DNA from: JALORV01 sp963703945
GTDB taxonomy: Bacteria; Pseudomonadota; Gammaproteobacteria; Burkholderiales; Burkholderiaceae_F
DNA length: 64,000 nucleotides
NCBI GenBank assembly: GCA_963703945.1
Contig: CAVPGM010000005.1
Span: 1-64,000 of the forward strand
Reading direction: 5' to 3'
Part shown: positions 1-8,488 of the stretch, in pieces
Layout of the letters: each line of letters begins with the position of its first letter
Numbering within the stretch: the stretch's first letter is position 1
The notes under the pieces: model-generated
Seen by the model: only the letters and a program-made list of their open reading frames with translations
Told to the model about the DNA's origin: nothing
The model's database searches: none
Translations under genes and position numbers: made by a program

Positions 1-214
1 AGGTCCGGGCAGCCGACGGCGCCGACATTGCCGGCGCCGAATGGCGTTCGCCCGATGGGCTTTTCAGCTGGAAGGACGAGATCCCGCGCGACCGCCCAGT
101 CGTGGTCGTCTGCGCGCACCAGCAGCTCAACTGTCACAGGGCGCCGCCGCAACGCTTGAGAGCGATGGGACTGGATGCCGCTACCTGGTCGACGGCTTTC
201 GCGGCTGGGCGTGA
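1..214 (+). pseudogene. Rhodanese-domain sulfurtransferase, 3' part, frameshifted
   Basis: The window opens inside this gene. Translation gives a rhodanese active-site loop (VVVVCAH, with the single cysteine) near position 100. The rest of the fold is then readable only by changing frame: a QLSQGAAATL stretch, LRAMGLDA, and finally RYLVDGFRGWA, the usual end of a rhodanese domain, stopping at 212-214. At least two frame changes are needed within 110 bases. Rhodaneses move sulfane sulfur through a catalytic cysteine. It lies 46 bp upstream of chrB, and sulfurtransferase domains are often next to or fused with ChrB domains, so a shared role is plausible. Family call is fairly firm; whether the breaks are real is unknown. 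Confidence 0.6.
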
Positions 215-260
215 CGGACAGCCGGCCGACTGTTCCAATCAACACAACGGAGGTTCAACC

Positions 261-717
261 ATGAAATGGGTGACTCGTGAGCGTCCAAAGATCGATCGCA
301 TTGCCTGCCCGTGGCTGATCGCGCGTTTCATCGACGAGAGTCCCGAATTCCTGTTCGGTGTCCGCGCCGCAGGTGGCAGATGTCGCGCGACGCGACCCGG
401 AGCGATTCCGTACGACGTCCCGGGAGTCGAGCTGACGCACGTCGGTGAGCGGTGCAGCTTCGATGCGTTCCTCGAGCGCTTATCGACTCGGACCGACCCG
501 GCGCTGCGACAGCTGGCGGATATCGTGCGGGGCGCGGATACCTCGCGACTGGACCTGACGCCGCAATCGGCGGGTCTGTATGCGCTGTCGCTCGGACTGT
601 CGCTCAATTTCAGTGATGACCACGAGATGCTCAGGCACGGCCTGGTGATGTACGACGCGTTCTATGCCTGGTGCCGCGATGGGCGAGTCGCACAACTGGC
701 CGCCGAAGATGAACTGA
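261..717 (+). pseudogene. chrB: Chromate resistance protein, ChrB C-terminal domain family, frameshifted
   Basis: The start at 261 follows a strong ribosome site (GGAGG) and gives the hallmark opening MKWVTRERPKIDRIACPW of the ChrB domain. Further family blocks follow: AIPYDVPGVEL, SFDAFL, IVRGADTSRLDL, QSAGLYALSLGLS and DDHEMLRHGLVMYDAFYAWCR. About three frame changes are needed. Around 355-405 the QVADVAR segment is in another frame, and near 675 the frame must change to finish with GESHNWPPKMN and the TGA at 715-717. ChrB proteins are linked to chromate resistance and regulation of chrA, but no chrA is in view. The domain is about 150 residues here, normal for the stand-alone form. Confidence 0.7.
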
Positions 718-765
718 GCTCAAGCGGCCCGATCCGCGTCGCCAAGTACGATCTGCCATCGAAGC

Positions 766-795
766 AAGTTCGGCCCGGCCTGGGGCGCCGAACTT
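766..795. promoter_or_regulatory. 9-bp perfect inverted repeat upstream of the Rieske/FAD gene
   Basis: AAGTTCGGC at 766-774 is repeated in inverse as GCCGAACTT at 787-795, 12 bases apart, in the gap between chrB and the Rieske/FAD gene and just 5' of its ribosome site (GGGAGG). It could be an operator or an mRNA hairpin. Only the symmetry is observed. Confidence 0.3.
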
Positions 796-810
796 GCGCG
801 GGAGGACGCA

Positions 811-2362
811 ATGAGCGAATCCCAATCCACTGAAGCGGGTCCCGACCTGGCGTTGGGACTCGCAGTCGATGAACTGGCCGACAGTGGCATGCTCGCCGGG
901 CATGTCGGCGACGAAACCGTGCTGCTCGCTCGACGCGGCGACGAGGTCTTCGCGATCGGCGCCACCTGTTCGCACTATGGCGGACCGCTCTCCGAGGGAC
1001 TCATTGTCGACGGCACTGTTCGATGCCCGTGGCATCACGCCTGTTTCAGCCTGCAGACGGGCGACGCCGTACGCGCACCCGCGCTCTGACCCGATCGCGT
1101 GCTGGCGTGTCGAGCGAAAGGGCGACCAGGTCATCGTCCGTGAAGGAAACTGAACCCGGCCGCCGTGAGCGCGGCCGACCGGAAGCGTCGGCCCCTACGG
1201 ATCACACCCAGCATCGTCGTCATCGTCGGCGGCGGCGCGGCGGGGCTCGCGGCCGCCGACATGCTGCGGCGCGAGCGGTACGACGGGCCGATCACGATCA
1301 TCAGCGCCGACGATTCGCCGCCGCCCGACAGGCCGAATCTGTCGAAGGACTATCTGGCTGGCAATGCGCAGGAGGATTGGATTCCGCTGCGGCCACCGAG
1401 AGTTCTATGCGGAGCAATCGAATCGAGCTGATGCTCGGCTCGCGCGTCTCCACGATCGATGTCACTGGCCGCCAGGTGCTGCTGGAAAACGGATCGCGGC
1501 GTGCCTTCGGCGCACTGCTCATCGCCACCGGGCGCCGACCCGATCAGGCTGCCAATACCTGGCGCAGATGCGCCGCACGTGCACTACCTGCGATCGCTCG
1601 CCGACAGCCGAGCGATCATCCAGCGAACGCAAGCAGCGCGAAGGTGCGGTGGTCATCGGCGCGAGTTTCATCGGTCTCGAAGTCGCGGCCTCGCTGCGCA
1701 CCCGGGACATCGCCGTTCGATGTGGTGGCACCCGAGCAGTCGTCCCGCTCGAGCGCGTGATGGGCGTCGAGCTGGGCGCTTCATCCAGTCGCTGCACGAA
1801 GACGCACGGCGTGGTCTTTCATCTCGGCCAGACCGTCACGTCGATCGACGGCGCACCGTGACTCTCGACGAGTGGCGCGACGCATCGAGGCCGACCTCGT
1901 GGTCGATCGGCGTCGGCGTCCGCCCGGCGACCGCGCTGGCCGAGCGAGCGGGCCTGGCGATCGACCGCGGCGTCGTCGTCGACGAATACCTGGAGACCAG
2001 CGCGCCCGGGATTTTCGCCGCGGGCGACATCGCGCGCTGGCCGGACCCTCACACCGGGGACGCATCCGCGTCGAGCACTGGGTCGTGGCCGAGCGGCAGG
2101 GACAGACCGCCGCGCGCAACATGCTCGGCGCCGCGAGAGCGTTCGACGCCGTGCCGTTCTTCTGGAGTCAGCACTACGACGTCTCGATCAACTACGTCGG
2201 CCACGCCGAGCGGTGGGACGAACTCGCCATCGAGGGCGACCTTGCCGCCAGGGATTGCCTGGTGCAGTACAAGCGCGACGGCCGCGTCTGGCAGTCGCCT
2301 CGATCTTTCGGGACATTGCAAGCCTGCAGGCTGAAGTGGCGATGGAGAGAGAAGCGGCTTAG
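811..2362 (+). pseudogene. Rieske [2Fe-2S]/FAD-dependent oxidoreductase (AIFM3-like), heavily frameshifted
   Basis: A start at 811 with ribosome site GGGAGGACGCA opens a Rieske domain with both cluster motifs, CSHYGGPL and CPWHHACF, at roughly residues 51-77. The rest is a pyridine-nucleotide disulfide oxidoreductase: GGGAAGLAAADML (FAD-binding loop), RPNLSKDYLAG, LLIATG, VVIGASFIGLEVAASL (second dinucleotide fold), APGIFAAGDIA, and RVEHWVVAERQGQTAARNM. The reading ends with IFRDIASLQAEVAMEREAA and TAG at 2360-2362. The pieces occur in correct order but jump among all three frames at least ten times (for example near 1087, 1400, 1417, 1534, 1640, 1717, 1778, 1870, 2070 and 2290). Such proteins pass electrons from NAD(P)H to a Rieske centre. 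The broken state may be sequence error. Confidence 0.65.
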
Positions 2363-2481
2363 CGAACCAGCCCTTCCGCTCGGGCGTTCATCGGAGGCTG
2401 GGTTCGCACACTGCAACCCCCCCTAGCCCCCGGAATACGGCAGGATCAAGGCCATTCGGCGGCTGATACGATCATTGCCCA

Positions 2482-3169
2482 ATGAGTCTCCCGCTACGCC
2501 GACGGTTCGCCCGCCGCCAGGACCTGGGCCTGGGGATACGCGAGTTCGCCAGGGCTGCGCGGCTTTTTGATTTTCGCCGCAGCGGCAATCCAGGCTTTCG
2601 TTAACGCGATCCCGATCAACCACGAACTGGACGGCGAGACCGTCTTACTCGGAGTAGGGCCAGAGCGTGCTGCGTCACCGGCGCGCGCATTGCACCTCGA
2701 AGGCGCGTTCGTCTCTGCCTGCGCGCTCTCGGATCCGTGGCGAGGCGCCGTACGTGATGCATCTCGATTGCGATCCGAGCGACTACCCGCACGTGATGTG
2801 GCCTTATTTCGCCGCAAGGGTGCGTGGGGCGCGATCTCTAAGACGAACGGCGTGGCGCTGCGCTATCGGGACCCCGTCTATCGGAGCTTGCGTGAGCTTG
2901 CGCTCTCATACTTCCATGAGTACAGCGACAAGCGCGGACGGCGCACGCTGCGAAGTTATTCGGGTGCGTTCGACATGCGGCGGCTGGACGTAACCAAGTG
3001 GGTCTGCAGCGAGACGAACTGCTGGGAGGCGCACGATCGGCTGGCGGAGCTCAGGCACTACCCGCTCGTGCATGCGCGCCACGTGAAGCATCTGTCGCGG
3101 CGCGATCCGTTCGAGCAACGGATGGCGGGGGCGGTGCAGTATCCAAAGCCGAAGGCACTCCCACCCTAA
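2482..3169 (+). pseudogene. Transglutaminase-like conserved hypothetical protein, frameshifted
   Basis: ATG at 2482 opens MSLPLRRRF, then FARAARLFDF. A frame change near 2575 gives IQAFVNAIPINHELDGETV, and further changes give VLRHRRAHC, LEGAFVSACAL and RGEAPYVMHLDCDPSDYPHVM. From about 2795 one frame runs to the end: VALFRRKGAWGAISKTNG, RYRDPVYRSLRELALSYFHEY, and a basic tail. An HC followed by an EGA/A helix, plus a later MHLD/HV segment, suggests a papain-like transglutaminase fold; that is inference, and the catalytic role is untested. Length with frames joined is about 229 residues. About five frame changes are needed. No operon partner is evident. Confidence 0.5.
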
Positions 3170-3568
3170 CCCGACCGGTAAATCCTCTCGCGTGAGAGCG
3201 GGGAGGCGATCGCCTTCCATGGACTCTGTATATGCCCAGCCATCTCGCAGACTATTCGCAAGCGAATGTGAGGTGGTTTCGCAGGCGTCCTATAGGCACC
3301 GTTATGGGTGCTATGGCGGCGGCCGGAGTCGGCAAGTCTTCCCCTGAGCGCGACCTAACGTTTCTTCAACTGTTGGCACTGGTCGGAAGTTTCCTGGTAG
3401 GCGTTGTCCTGGACGTTGGCGCAGGCCAAGAGTCGGGAAGTGACTACAGTCGACCATAATCCGCTGTTGAGATCGCGAGCCTGAACTGCCCGATAGCGGT
3501 CCTCTGGGCTTGCCGCTAAGCTGACCCCCTGGCCGCAAGCGCCCTATGATCTCTTGCGATGATATCGC
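3170..3568. other. Intergenic, no gene recognised
   Basis: About 400 bases between the transglutaminase-like gene and the permease. A short CTCTC/GAGAG hairpin lies at 3185-3198. A 75-codon open frame at 3232-3459 has no ribosome site and no recognisable family. Given the indels on both sides, a small lost gene cannot be excluded. Confidence 0.4.
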
Positions 3569-4361
3569 TTGCTTCCTCATGGAGCGTTGCTGGCCGACCT
3601 GGGACGCTCGGCGCTGCAGTGGATCACCGGATGGCACCGGATCCTGATGTTCAGCGCCAGGCTGCTGGTGCTCGCGCTATCGCCTTCGAGCTACCGCGGA
3701 CCCAATCTCTCGGCGCTGGCGCGGCACCTGGTCAAAGACACGGCACCGATCCTGCTCTGGTTCACGCTGCTGTCGTCGATCATCAGCCTGGTGATCATCC
3801 ACATCGTGGTCGTGACGTCGGTGAGCTACGGGTTGTCGCGCTTCGCGCCGAGATGGTCGTGCGTGTTCTCGTGCTCGAACTGATACTCTGACGGCGGCGA
3901 TGTTCGTCGCCCTGCGCCGCGCGATGCCAAACGCCGCGGAAGTCGCAGAGCTGCAGATGCGTGGCGCGTTCGACGTGCTGGCGGCCGGCAACGCTGAGCC
4001 GTTGCAGCGCGAGATCCTGCCGCGCGTCGTGTCGGGCATGTTCTCGGTGCTGCTCCTTGCGACGGTAAGCTGCGTTGTCGCCGCCGTGCTCGCCTATGTC
4101 TGGGTTCATGGTTTCACAGCCGGCGGCTTTGTCGGTTACACGCGCACGTTTGGCCGCGTGTTCAGTCCGGCGCTATCGCTGATCTTCACGCTGAAGACTC
4201 TGGGGCTCAGCCTCGCCGTGGGCTTGATCCCGATCGCCTCGGTTCTCTACGATCGGCCAAAGGCGCGACTGCGCACCAGCACCGAACTGCGCGGCCTGGT
4301 GCGGCTCTTCTTCACGATCCTGCTGATTGAGATCGCCTCGCTCGTGGGCAACTACCTCTGA
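3569..4361 (+). CDS. mlaE: MlaE-family lipid ABC transporter permease (frameshifted)
   Basis: An inner-membrane permease of the MlaE/MlaC-dependent phospholipid (MCE) transport family. A TTG start at 3569 gives an amphipathic N-terminus and then hydrophobic segments. The frame must change twice, near 3848 and near 3885, so that LSRFA, EMVVRVLVLELI and LTAAMFVALR join. The rest, from AELQMRGAFD through several membrane helices to EIASLVGNYL, is in one frame. The joined length, about 264 residues, suits the family. It is 10 bp upstream of the MCE gene, so the two are co-transcribed. The ATPase subunit normally found next to it is absent from the locus. Confidence 0.7.
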
Positions 4362-4371
4362 GGCCAAGGCC

Positions 4372-5331
4372 ATGGGCGACGAACCGACTCCTCCACAACG
4401 AACATCCGAGTCGCTCGAGTTTCGCGCCGCGTTGCTGGTTGGATTGTTGGTGCTGCTGGTGACGGCCTCCGCCGTGTACCTGCTGTATGCACGCGGCGTG
4501 TTCGAACCCTCCCAACGGCTCGTGCTGCTGGCAGATGATGCCGAAGGCGTCACCGTCGGCATGGATCTCACGTTCGCCGGCTTTCCGATCGGCCGCGTGC
4601 GCGGCATCGAACTGTCTGCCGACGGCACCACACGCATTCTCATCGATGTGCCGCGTACGGATGCGCGCTGGCTGCGGGAATCGAGTGTGTTCACACTGAC
4701 GCGTGGTCTGGTCGGCAACACCAATCTGCGCGCCTTCAGCGGGGTGCTCAGTGATCCGCCACTGCCCGCCGGCGCCGAGCGGCGGGTGCTGGTGGGAGAC
4801 GCCACGGCGGAGATTCCCCGCCTGGTTTCCGAGACCCGCGACCTGATCCGCAACCTGACTCAGCTGACGAGCGCCGAATCGGCGCTCGCCGGGAGCCTCG
4901 GAAACATTCAGAGCGCGACTGAGAAGATCAAAGGGCCGCGCGGCGCGCTCGGCGTGCTGTTCGGCAACGAGGCCGACGCGCAGAAGCTGGTCGTGACGCT
5001 CGACCGGACGAACGCGTTGCTGGCACGCATCGATGGGCTGGCGGCCAAGGCGGACCAGCAGGTCTTCGGCGCCGATGGCCTGATGCCCGAAGCGCGCGCC
5101 GCCGTGGTCCAGCTCAACGCGGCGCTGCTCGAGGCGCGCGAGAGTCTGAAGAAGATCGATGCGATCCTGGTCGACGCACAGGCCATCGCCGGCAACGCGC
5201 GCGCCGCGTCGAACGACCTCGCCGCGTTGCGATCCGAGGTCGACGCGAACCTGCGCAAAGTGAGCCGGATGATCGACGAGGTCAATCGTCGCTGGCCGTT
5301 CGCGAAGCCGGCGGAGATCAAGCTGCCATGA
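4372..5331 (+). CDS. mlaD: MCE-domain (MlaD-like) substrate-binding protein
   Basis: A periplasmic, membrane-anchored lipid-binding protein of MlaD type. Starting at ATG 4372 it has a short cytoplasmic N-terminus, one membrane helix (about residues 20-40, LLVGLLVLLVTASAVYLLYA), then an MCE domain with GVTVGMDLTFAGFPIGRV and the conserved hydrophobic strands. The C-terminal half is long and alanine/leucine-rich, likely helical (LLARIDGLAAKADQQVF and onward), as in proteins that form an MCE ring plus a helical extension. 319 residues, intact. Its stop overlaps the next start as ATGA at 5328-5331, so translation is probably coupled. Confidence 0.85.
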   Translation: MGDEPTPPQRTSESLEFRAALLVGLLVLLVTASAVYLLYARGVFEPSQRLVLLADDAEGVTVGMDLTFAGFPIGRVRGIELSADGTTRILIDVPRTDARWLRESSVFTLTRGLVGNTNLRAFSGVLSDPPLPAGAERRVLVGDATAEIPRLVSETRDLIRNLTQLTSAESALAGSLGNIQSATEKIKGPRGALGVLFGNEADAQKLVVTLDRTNALLARIDGLAAKADQQVFGADGLMPEARAAVVQLNAALLEARESLKKIDAILVDAQAIAGNARAASNDLAALRSEVDANLRKVSRMIDEVNRRWPFAKPAEIKLP

Positions 5332-6002
5332 CTGGCTTCGGAGACTGTGCTCGTCGGGCCGCCGGATCGCTCGTGCTGCTGCTGGCGGCCTGCAGCAGCG
5401 CACCGCCGGTCGAGTGGCAATCGAATGCCAAATCGGCACTGGACCGCGCCGTTGCCGCCTATCTGGCCGGGGACACGCGCGTGGCGAATGTCGAATTCGG
5501 TCTCGCTCGCCGTGAACTCGCGCGCACCGGCCGCGCAGACCAGGTGGCACTAGCCGAGCTCACGCGTTGTGCGGTGCAGGTTGCAAGCCTCGATTTCGAG
5601 CCGTGCGAAGGCTTTGAGAAGCTGCGGCCCGAAGCGACGGCGGCGCAACGCGCCTACGCCGACTATCTAGCCAACCGCCTCCAGCCCGCCGACGCCGCAC
5701 TGCTGCGGGATCAACATCGTGCGTTTGTCGCAGGTGGCATCAGTGGCGACGCGGCAGCGTCGGCACTCCGCGCCATCGATGATCCGCTGGCACGGCTGGT
5801 CGCGACCGGCGTGCTCTTCCAGGGTGGCCGCGCAAATCCAGCCGCGATAGCCCTTGCGGTGGAGACTTCATCGGCGGAGGGATGGCGGCGGCCGCTGCTC
5901 GCATGGCTGGCCGTACAGCTCGCGCTTGCGGAGAAGGCGGGCGACAAGATTGGCGCCGAGCAGCTGCGCCGGCGGATCGCACTGGTCGAGGACACCAAGT
6001 AG
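5328..6002 (+). CDS. Putative lipoprotein of the MCE lipid-transport operon
   Basis: 224 residues. An N-terminal signal peptide ends in a lipobox (LLAACSS), so the mature protein is probably lipid-anchored at about Cys23. The remainder is helical, alanine-rich and TPR-like in composition (LDRAVAAYLAGDTRVANVEF and onward), with no enzyme motif I recognise. It is translationally coupled to the MCE gene by a 4-base overlap and ends the operon. Lipoproteins are common third or fourth members of mla-type operons, and I infer a role at the outer-membrane end of lipid transfer. Not a recognised MlaA by sequence. Confidence 0.7.
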   Translation: MTGFGDCARRAAGSLVLLLAACSSAPPVEWQSNAKSALDRAVAAYLAGDTRVANVEFGLARRELARTGRADQVALAELTRCAVQVASLDFEPCEGFEKLRPEATAAQRAYADYLANRLQPADAALLRDQHRAFVAGGISGDAAASALRAIDDPLARLVATGVLFQGGRANPAAIALAVETSSAEGWRRPLLAWLAVQLALAEKAGDKIGAEQLRRRIALVEDTK

Positions 6003-6021
6003 CGTGACGCCGGCAGGATGC

Positions 6022-6045
6022 AGCCTGGGCCGCTCAGCCCAGGCT
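6022..6045 (+). terminator. Hairpin after the lipid-transport operon
   Basis: AGCCTGGGC (6022-6030) and GCCCAGGCT (6037-6045) form a perfect 9-bp stem with a 6-base loop, about 20 bases after the lipoprotein stop. No T-run follows, so it may be an mRNA 3'-end stabiliser or an imperfect terminator. Confidence 0.45.
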
Positions 6046-6204
6046 GTCTCGGCATGACATTGAACGTTTCCGGGCGCCGCTACCATTGCAGCGGCAAAGG
6101 TTGGCCAGAACCGGCCGCCCCGTGCAACCCTCGAGTTCGCTCTAAAGCAGCCGTTTCGATCTGTGCGTCAGCAGGGGGCGGCTCTTGTTGCTGCGTTCCT
6201 CGCC

Positions 6205-6612
6205 TCAAAGGCAGGGTCCGACGGTAAGGAACGGGAAGAACTGATCCGGTACCCACTGCGCCCGCCACCCCGCGGTTCCGCTCTCGCCGCGTCGAATCGA
6301 GGTTGGGTCGACCTGTGAGTCCATATGGGCCCACTCTGTCGCACGTGGCCGGCCGTCGAGGAGGAACGTCGCTCGCACCGTCCAGTAATACTTCCTGCAC
6401 GGTTCCAGCGGAGCCGGCAGCGCGAAGCTCGGGCTCGGAATGCCCGTGTAGGTTGATCGCGGCGGTCCAGCATGGTCGAGGCTGTCCTGCTTCGGGTCAG
6501 GCGTCGCAGCGAAAATGCGCAGCTCGTAGCTGAGGTTAGCAACCCGATCAAGCGGCACGCCGGTCTCCGAGAATGAGCGAGGTAGCGGTTGCCAGCGGAA
6601 CAGCGCCGCCTA
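6205..6612 (-). pseudogene. Fragment of a secreted beta-sandwich (fibronectin III-like) protein
   Basis: On the minus strand an open stretch gives ALFRWQPLPR, then VANLSYELRIFAATPD, then CRKYYWTVRATFLLDGRP and a short tail ending at 6205. The FRW/YELRIF/YYWTVRA pattern is typical of fibronectin-like or carbohydrate-module domains in lipoproteins. No start codon, signal peptide or upstream part is present in frame; a stop lies just 5' of FRW near 6613. It is either a remnant or a gene cut by an indel, as happens elsewhere in this left part of the window. Function unknown. Confidence 0.35.
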
Positions 6613-6767
6613 CCGGCCAGTAGCGCCTCTTCACGCCGGCCGCCGAATCATTCGAAAGCGGTCATGGTCGGTCACGCCTGCTGGTCGCAGGGGTGGGCCC
6701 TCTCAATGACAACCCGACTGCCACGGACGAACTTCGATCCGTGATCAGGCGCCACCGACCGCCATCT

Positions 6768-7193
6768 TCAGCGGGCTTGCAGCCTGTAGAGGTAGTCAAC
6801 GAGCGCAAGAACGCGCACCTGCACGAACGCCTCGGAGTCCCAGCGAAAGTCGTCATACCGCGGCGCGGCCTCGACGCTGTAGCGCGTGCCCCAGATCGGC
6901 ATCTCGCTCGTGCCGTGCGCTCTTGGCGTGGCGCGGCCATCGATCACCATCTTGACGCGGTCCACCGGAAAGACGCCGCCGTTACGCTTTGCGATCAAGG
7001 TCAAGTCGGGCATGTTGACCTTCAACACTTCACCAAACGACCCCTCGCCCTTGCCGCTCAGCCCATGGCACACGGCGCACTTCGAGTAGTACTCGGTCTT
7101 GCCAAGATCGGTCGTCGGCTGGGCCTGCACCGCGCCAGACGACAGCACAGCGGCGATTCCGGACAGAACGACAGCAATGATTGCGCGTCTCAT
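6768..7193 (-). CDS. Small periplasmic c-type cytochrome
   Basis: 141 residues. The start at 7193 follows an AGGGAGA ribosome site. A signal peptide (about residues 1-24, ending AVQAQ) is followed by one haem-binding site, KCAVCH, and a likely axial methionine in EMPIWG about 60 residues later. This is a monohaem class I cytochrome c in the periplasm, an electron carrier or subunit of an oxidase/dehydrogenase. The partner is not in the window. A later frame start at 7328 is unlikely because it would hide the signal peptide. The FNR-like site upstream suggests oxygen-responsive control. Confidence 0.8.
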   Translation of the reverse strand: MRRAIIAVVLSGIAAVLSSGAVQAQPTTDLGKTEYYSKCAVCHGLSGKGEGSFGEVLKVNMPDLTLIAKRNGGVFPVDRVKMVIDGRATPRAHGTSEMPIWGTRYSVEAAPRYDDFRWDSEAFVQVRVLALVDYLYRLQAR

Positions 7194-7329
7194 TTCGTCT
7201 CCCTTGTATCCGGGATCCTCGTGCCCGTTCTCGCCGGACCGCGCTCGCGCATTCGAACGACGCGCTCCTGGCGATGATTGGCACGACACCCAAACACGCC
7301 AACGCAAGAAGGATGAATGCTCTTTCAAG

Positions 7330-7347
7330 CTAGCTGCCGGCAGCTAG
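7330..7347. repeat. Perfect 18-bp palindrome
   Basis: CTAGCTGCCGGCAGCTAG reads identically on both strands. It sits 7 bases from the FNR-like box in the regulatory region of the cytochrome c gene, so it may be a second operator. Function not shown. Confidence 0.4.
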
Positions 7348-7353
7348 TGCCGC

Positions 7354-7367
7354 TTGACGGCGGTCAA
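7354..7367. promoter_or_regulatory. FNR/ANR-like box upstream of cytochrome c
   Basis: TTGACGGCGGTCAA matches the symmetric CRP/FNR-family pattern TTGAY-N4-RTCAA. It lies about 161-174 bp upstream of the cytochrome c start (7193). Bound there, an FNR-type regulator would activate a promoter beginning roughly 40 bp further downstream, leaving a long leader. A single site match carries limited weight. Confidence 0.4.
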
Positions 7368-7803
7368 CGCGGGTCTGTTCGGGATCACATTCCAGCCTTG
7401 CGGCTTCGCGCGGTATCGGAAGCGACGAACCGCATGACCGACTCCTCCCGAGCTCGTCACAGGTCCTCACTGCCCAGACTGCCGGCCGGGGAAATCAGGA
7501 AGAATTTCCTAGTGGAAGTCGTCCCGTGAGGGTTTGCCGAACTGCCTTACTGCCGCCAGCGGCCGTGACCAATGCAGACGCGCGGCAAGTCCGAAGAGGG
7601 TCGGGTTCTTCCGTTAGAAGATTCCCGCGAGCGGCCATTCAATTGCACGGCCCCTTTGAGGTTCTGAAGACGCGTCCGCTATCGGGGGCGCGCGATGTCA
7701 GCAACGGGTCGACTTGCGACTTTCAGCTCATGCGAACAACGCCGGATCACGAGGTCGCCGGCGCTCTCAACATACACACACCCGGCCCGTGGCCGCGAAC
7801 TGA

Positions 7804-8466
7804 TTAGGCGTCGAGCAGCAGTCCCTGTCGCTCGATGAAAGCGATCACGACATCGAGCCCCACGCCGGTCTTCAGGTTGGTCATCACGTAGGGGCGCGGC
7901 CCGCGCATGCGCTCGGTGTCGTGGCGCATGACGTCGAGGTCGGCGCCGACGTGCGGCGCGAGATCGGTCTTGTTGATCACCAGCAGGTCGCTCTTGGTGA
8001 TGCCCGGCCCGCCCTTGCGCGGAATCTTCTCGCCGCCCGCGACATCGATCACGTACAGCGTCAGGTCCGACAGTTCCGGGCTGAAGGTCGCTGCCAGGTT
8101 GTCGCCGCCCGACTCGATGAAGATGATCTGCAGGTCGGGAAAGCGGCGGCACATCCGGTCGACCGCCTCGAGGTTGATCGATGCATCCTCGCGGATCGCG
8201 GTGTGCGGGCAGCCGCCGGTTTCGACTCCGATGATGCGATCGGGCGTCAGCGCTTCGGCGGTGACCAGCAGGCGCTCGTCCTCCCGGGTGTAGATGTCGT
8301 TGGTGACGACCGCGAGCCGGTAGTGCTCGCGCATGCGCTTGCACAGCACTTCGACCAGCGTCGTCTTGCCCGAGCCGACCGGTCCGCCGACGCCGATACG
8401 CAGCGGGCCGGCCGCGCGCGCGGCCCTCAAGGGTGGATCGATGAGTGCAACGGAGGAATGGGTCAT
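7804..8466 (-). CDS. ureG: Urease accessory GTPase UreG
   Basis: Cytoplasmic SIMIBI-class GTPase that, with UreD, UreF and UreE, drives GTP-dependent insertion of nickel into apo-urease. 220 residues. It has a P-loop GGPVGSGKTTLVE near residue 28, the metal/dimer motif GCPHTAIREDAS (CPH), IFIESGGDNLAATFSPEL, and the guanine-specificity NKTD. The start at 8466 leaves a short N-terminal lead before the fold. It is the last gene of the urease operon, 22 bp after ureF. Intact and typical. Confidence 0.95.
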   Translation of the reverse strand: MTHSSVALIDPPLRAARAAGPLRIGVGGPVGSGKTTLVEVLCKRMREHYRLAVVTNDIYTREDERLLVTAEALTPDRIIGVETGGCPHTAIREDASINLEAVDRMCRRFPDLQIIFIESGGDNLAATFSPELSDLTLYVIDVAGGEKIPRKGGPGITKSDLLVINKTDLAPHVGADLDVMRHDTERMRGPRPYVMTNLKTGVGLDVVIAFIERQGLLLDA

Positions 8467-8488
8467 GTCTAACTCAGAGCAAGCGTGC

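Larger units (their letters stand above)
7194..7803. other. 610-bp intergenic region between cytochrome c and ureG
   Basis: No coding sequence is supported; the two short open frames here (7317-7529 and 7526-7807) have no ribosome site, no family and poor composition. The stretch holds a perfect 18-bp palindrome (7330-7347) and an FNR-like box (7354-7367), both on the 5' side of the cytochrome gene. Confidence 0.5.

Noticed and set aside
3232..3459. 75-residue open frame
   Set aside because: No ribosome site, no family and in a disturbed region; no evidence of coding.
7317..7807. Two short open frames in the gap before ureG
   Set aside because: No ribosome site and non-protein-like composition.
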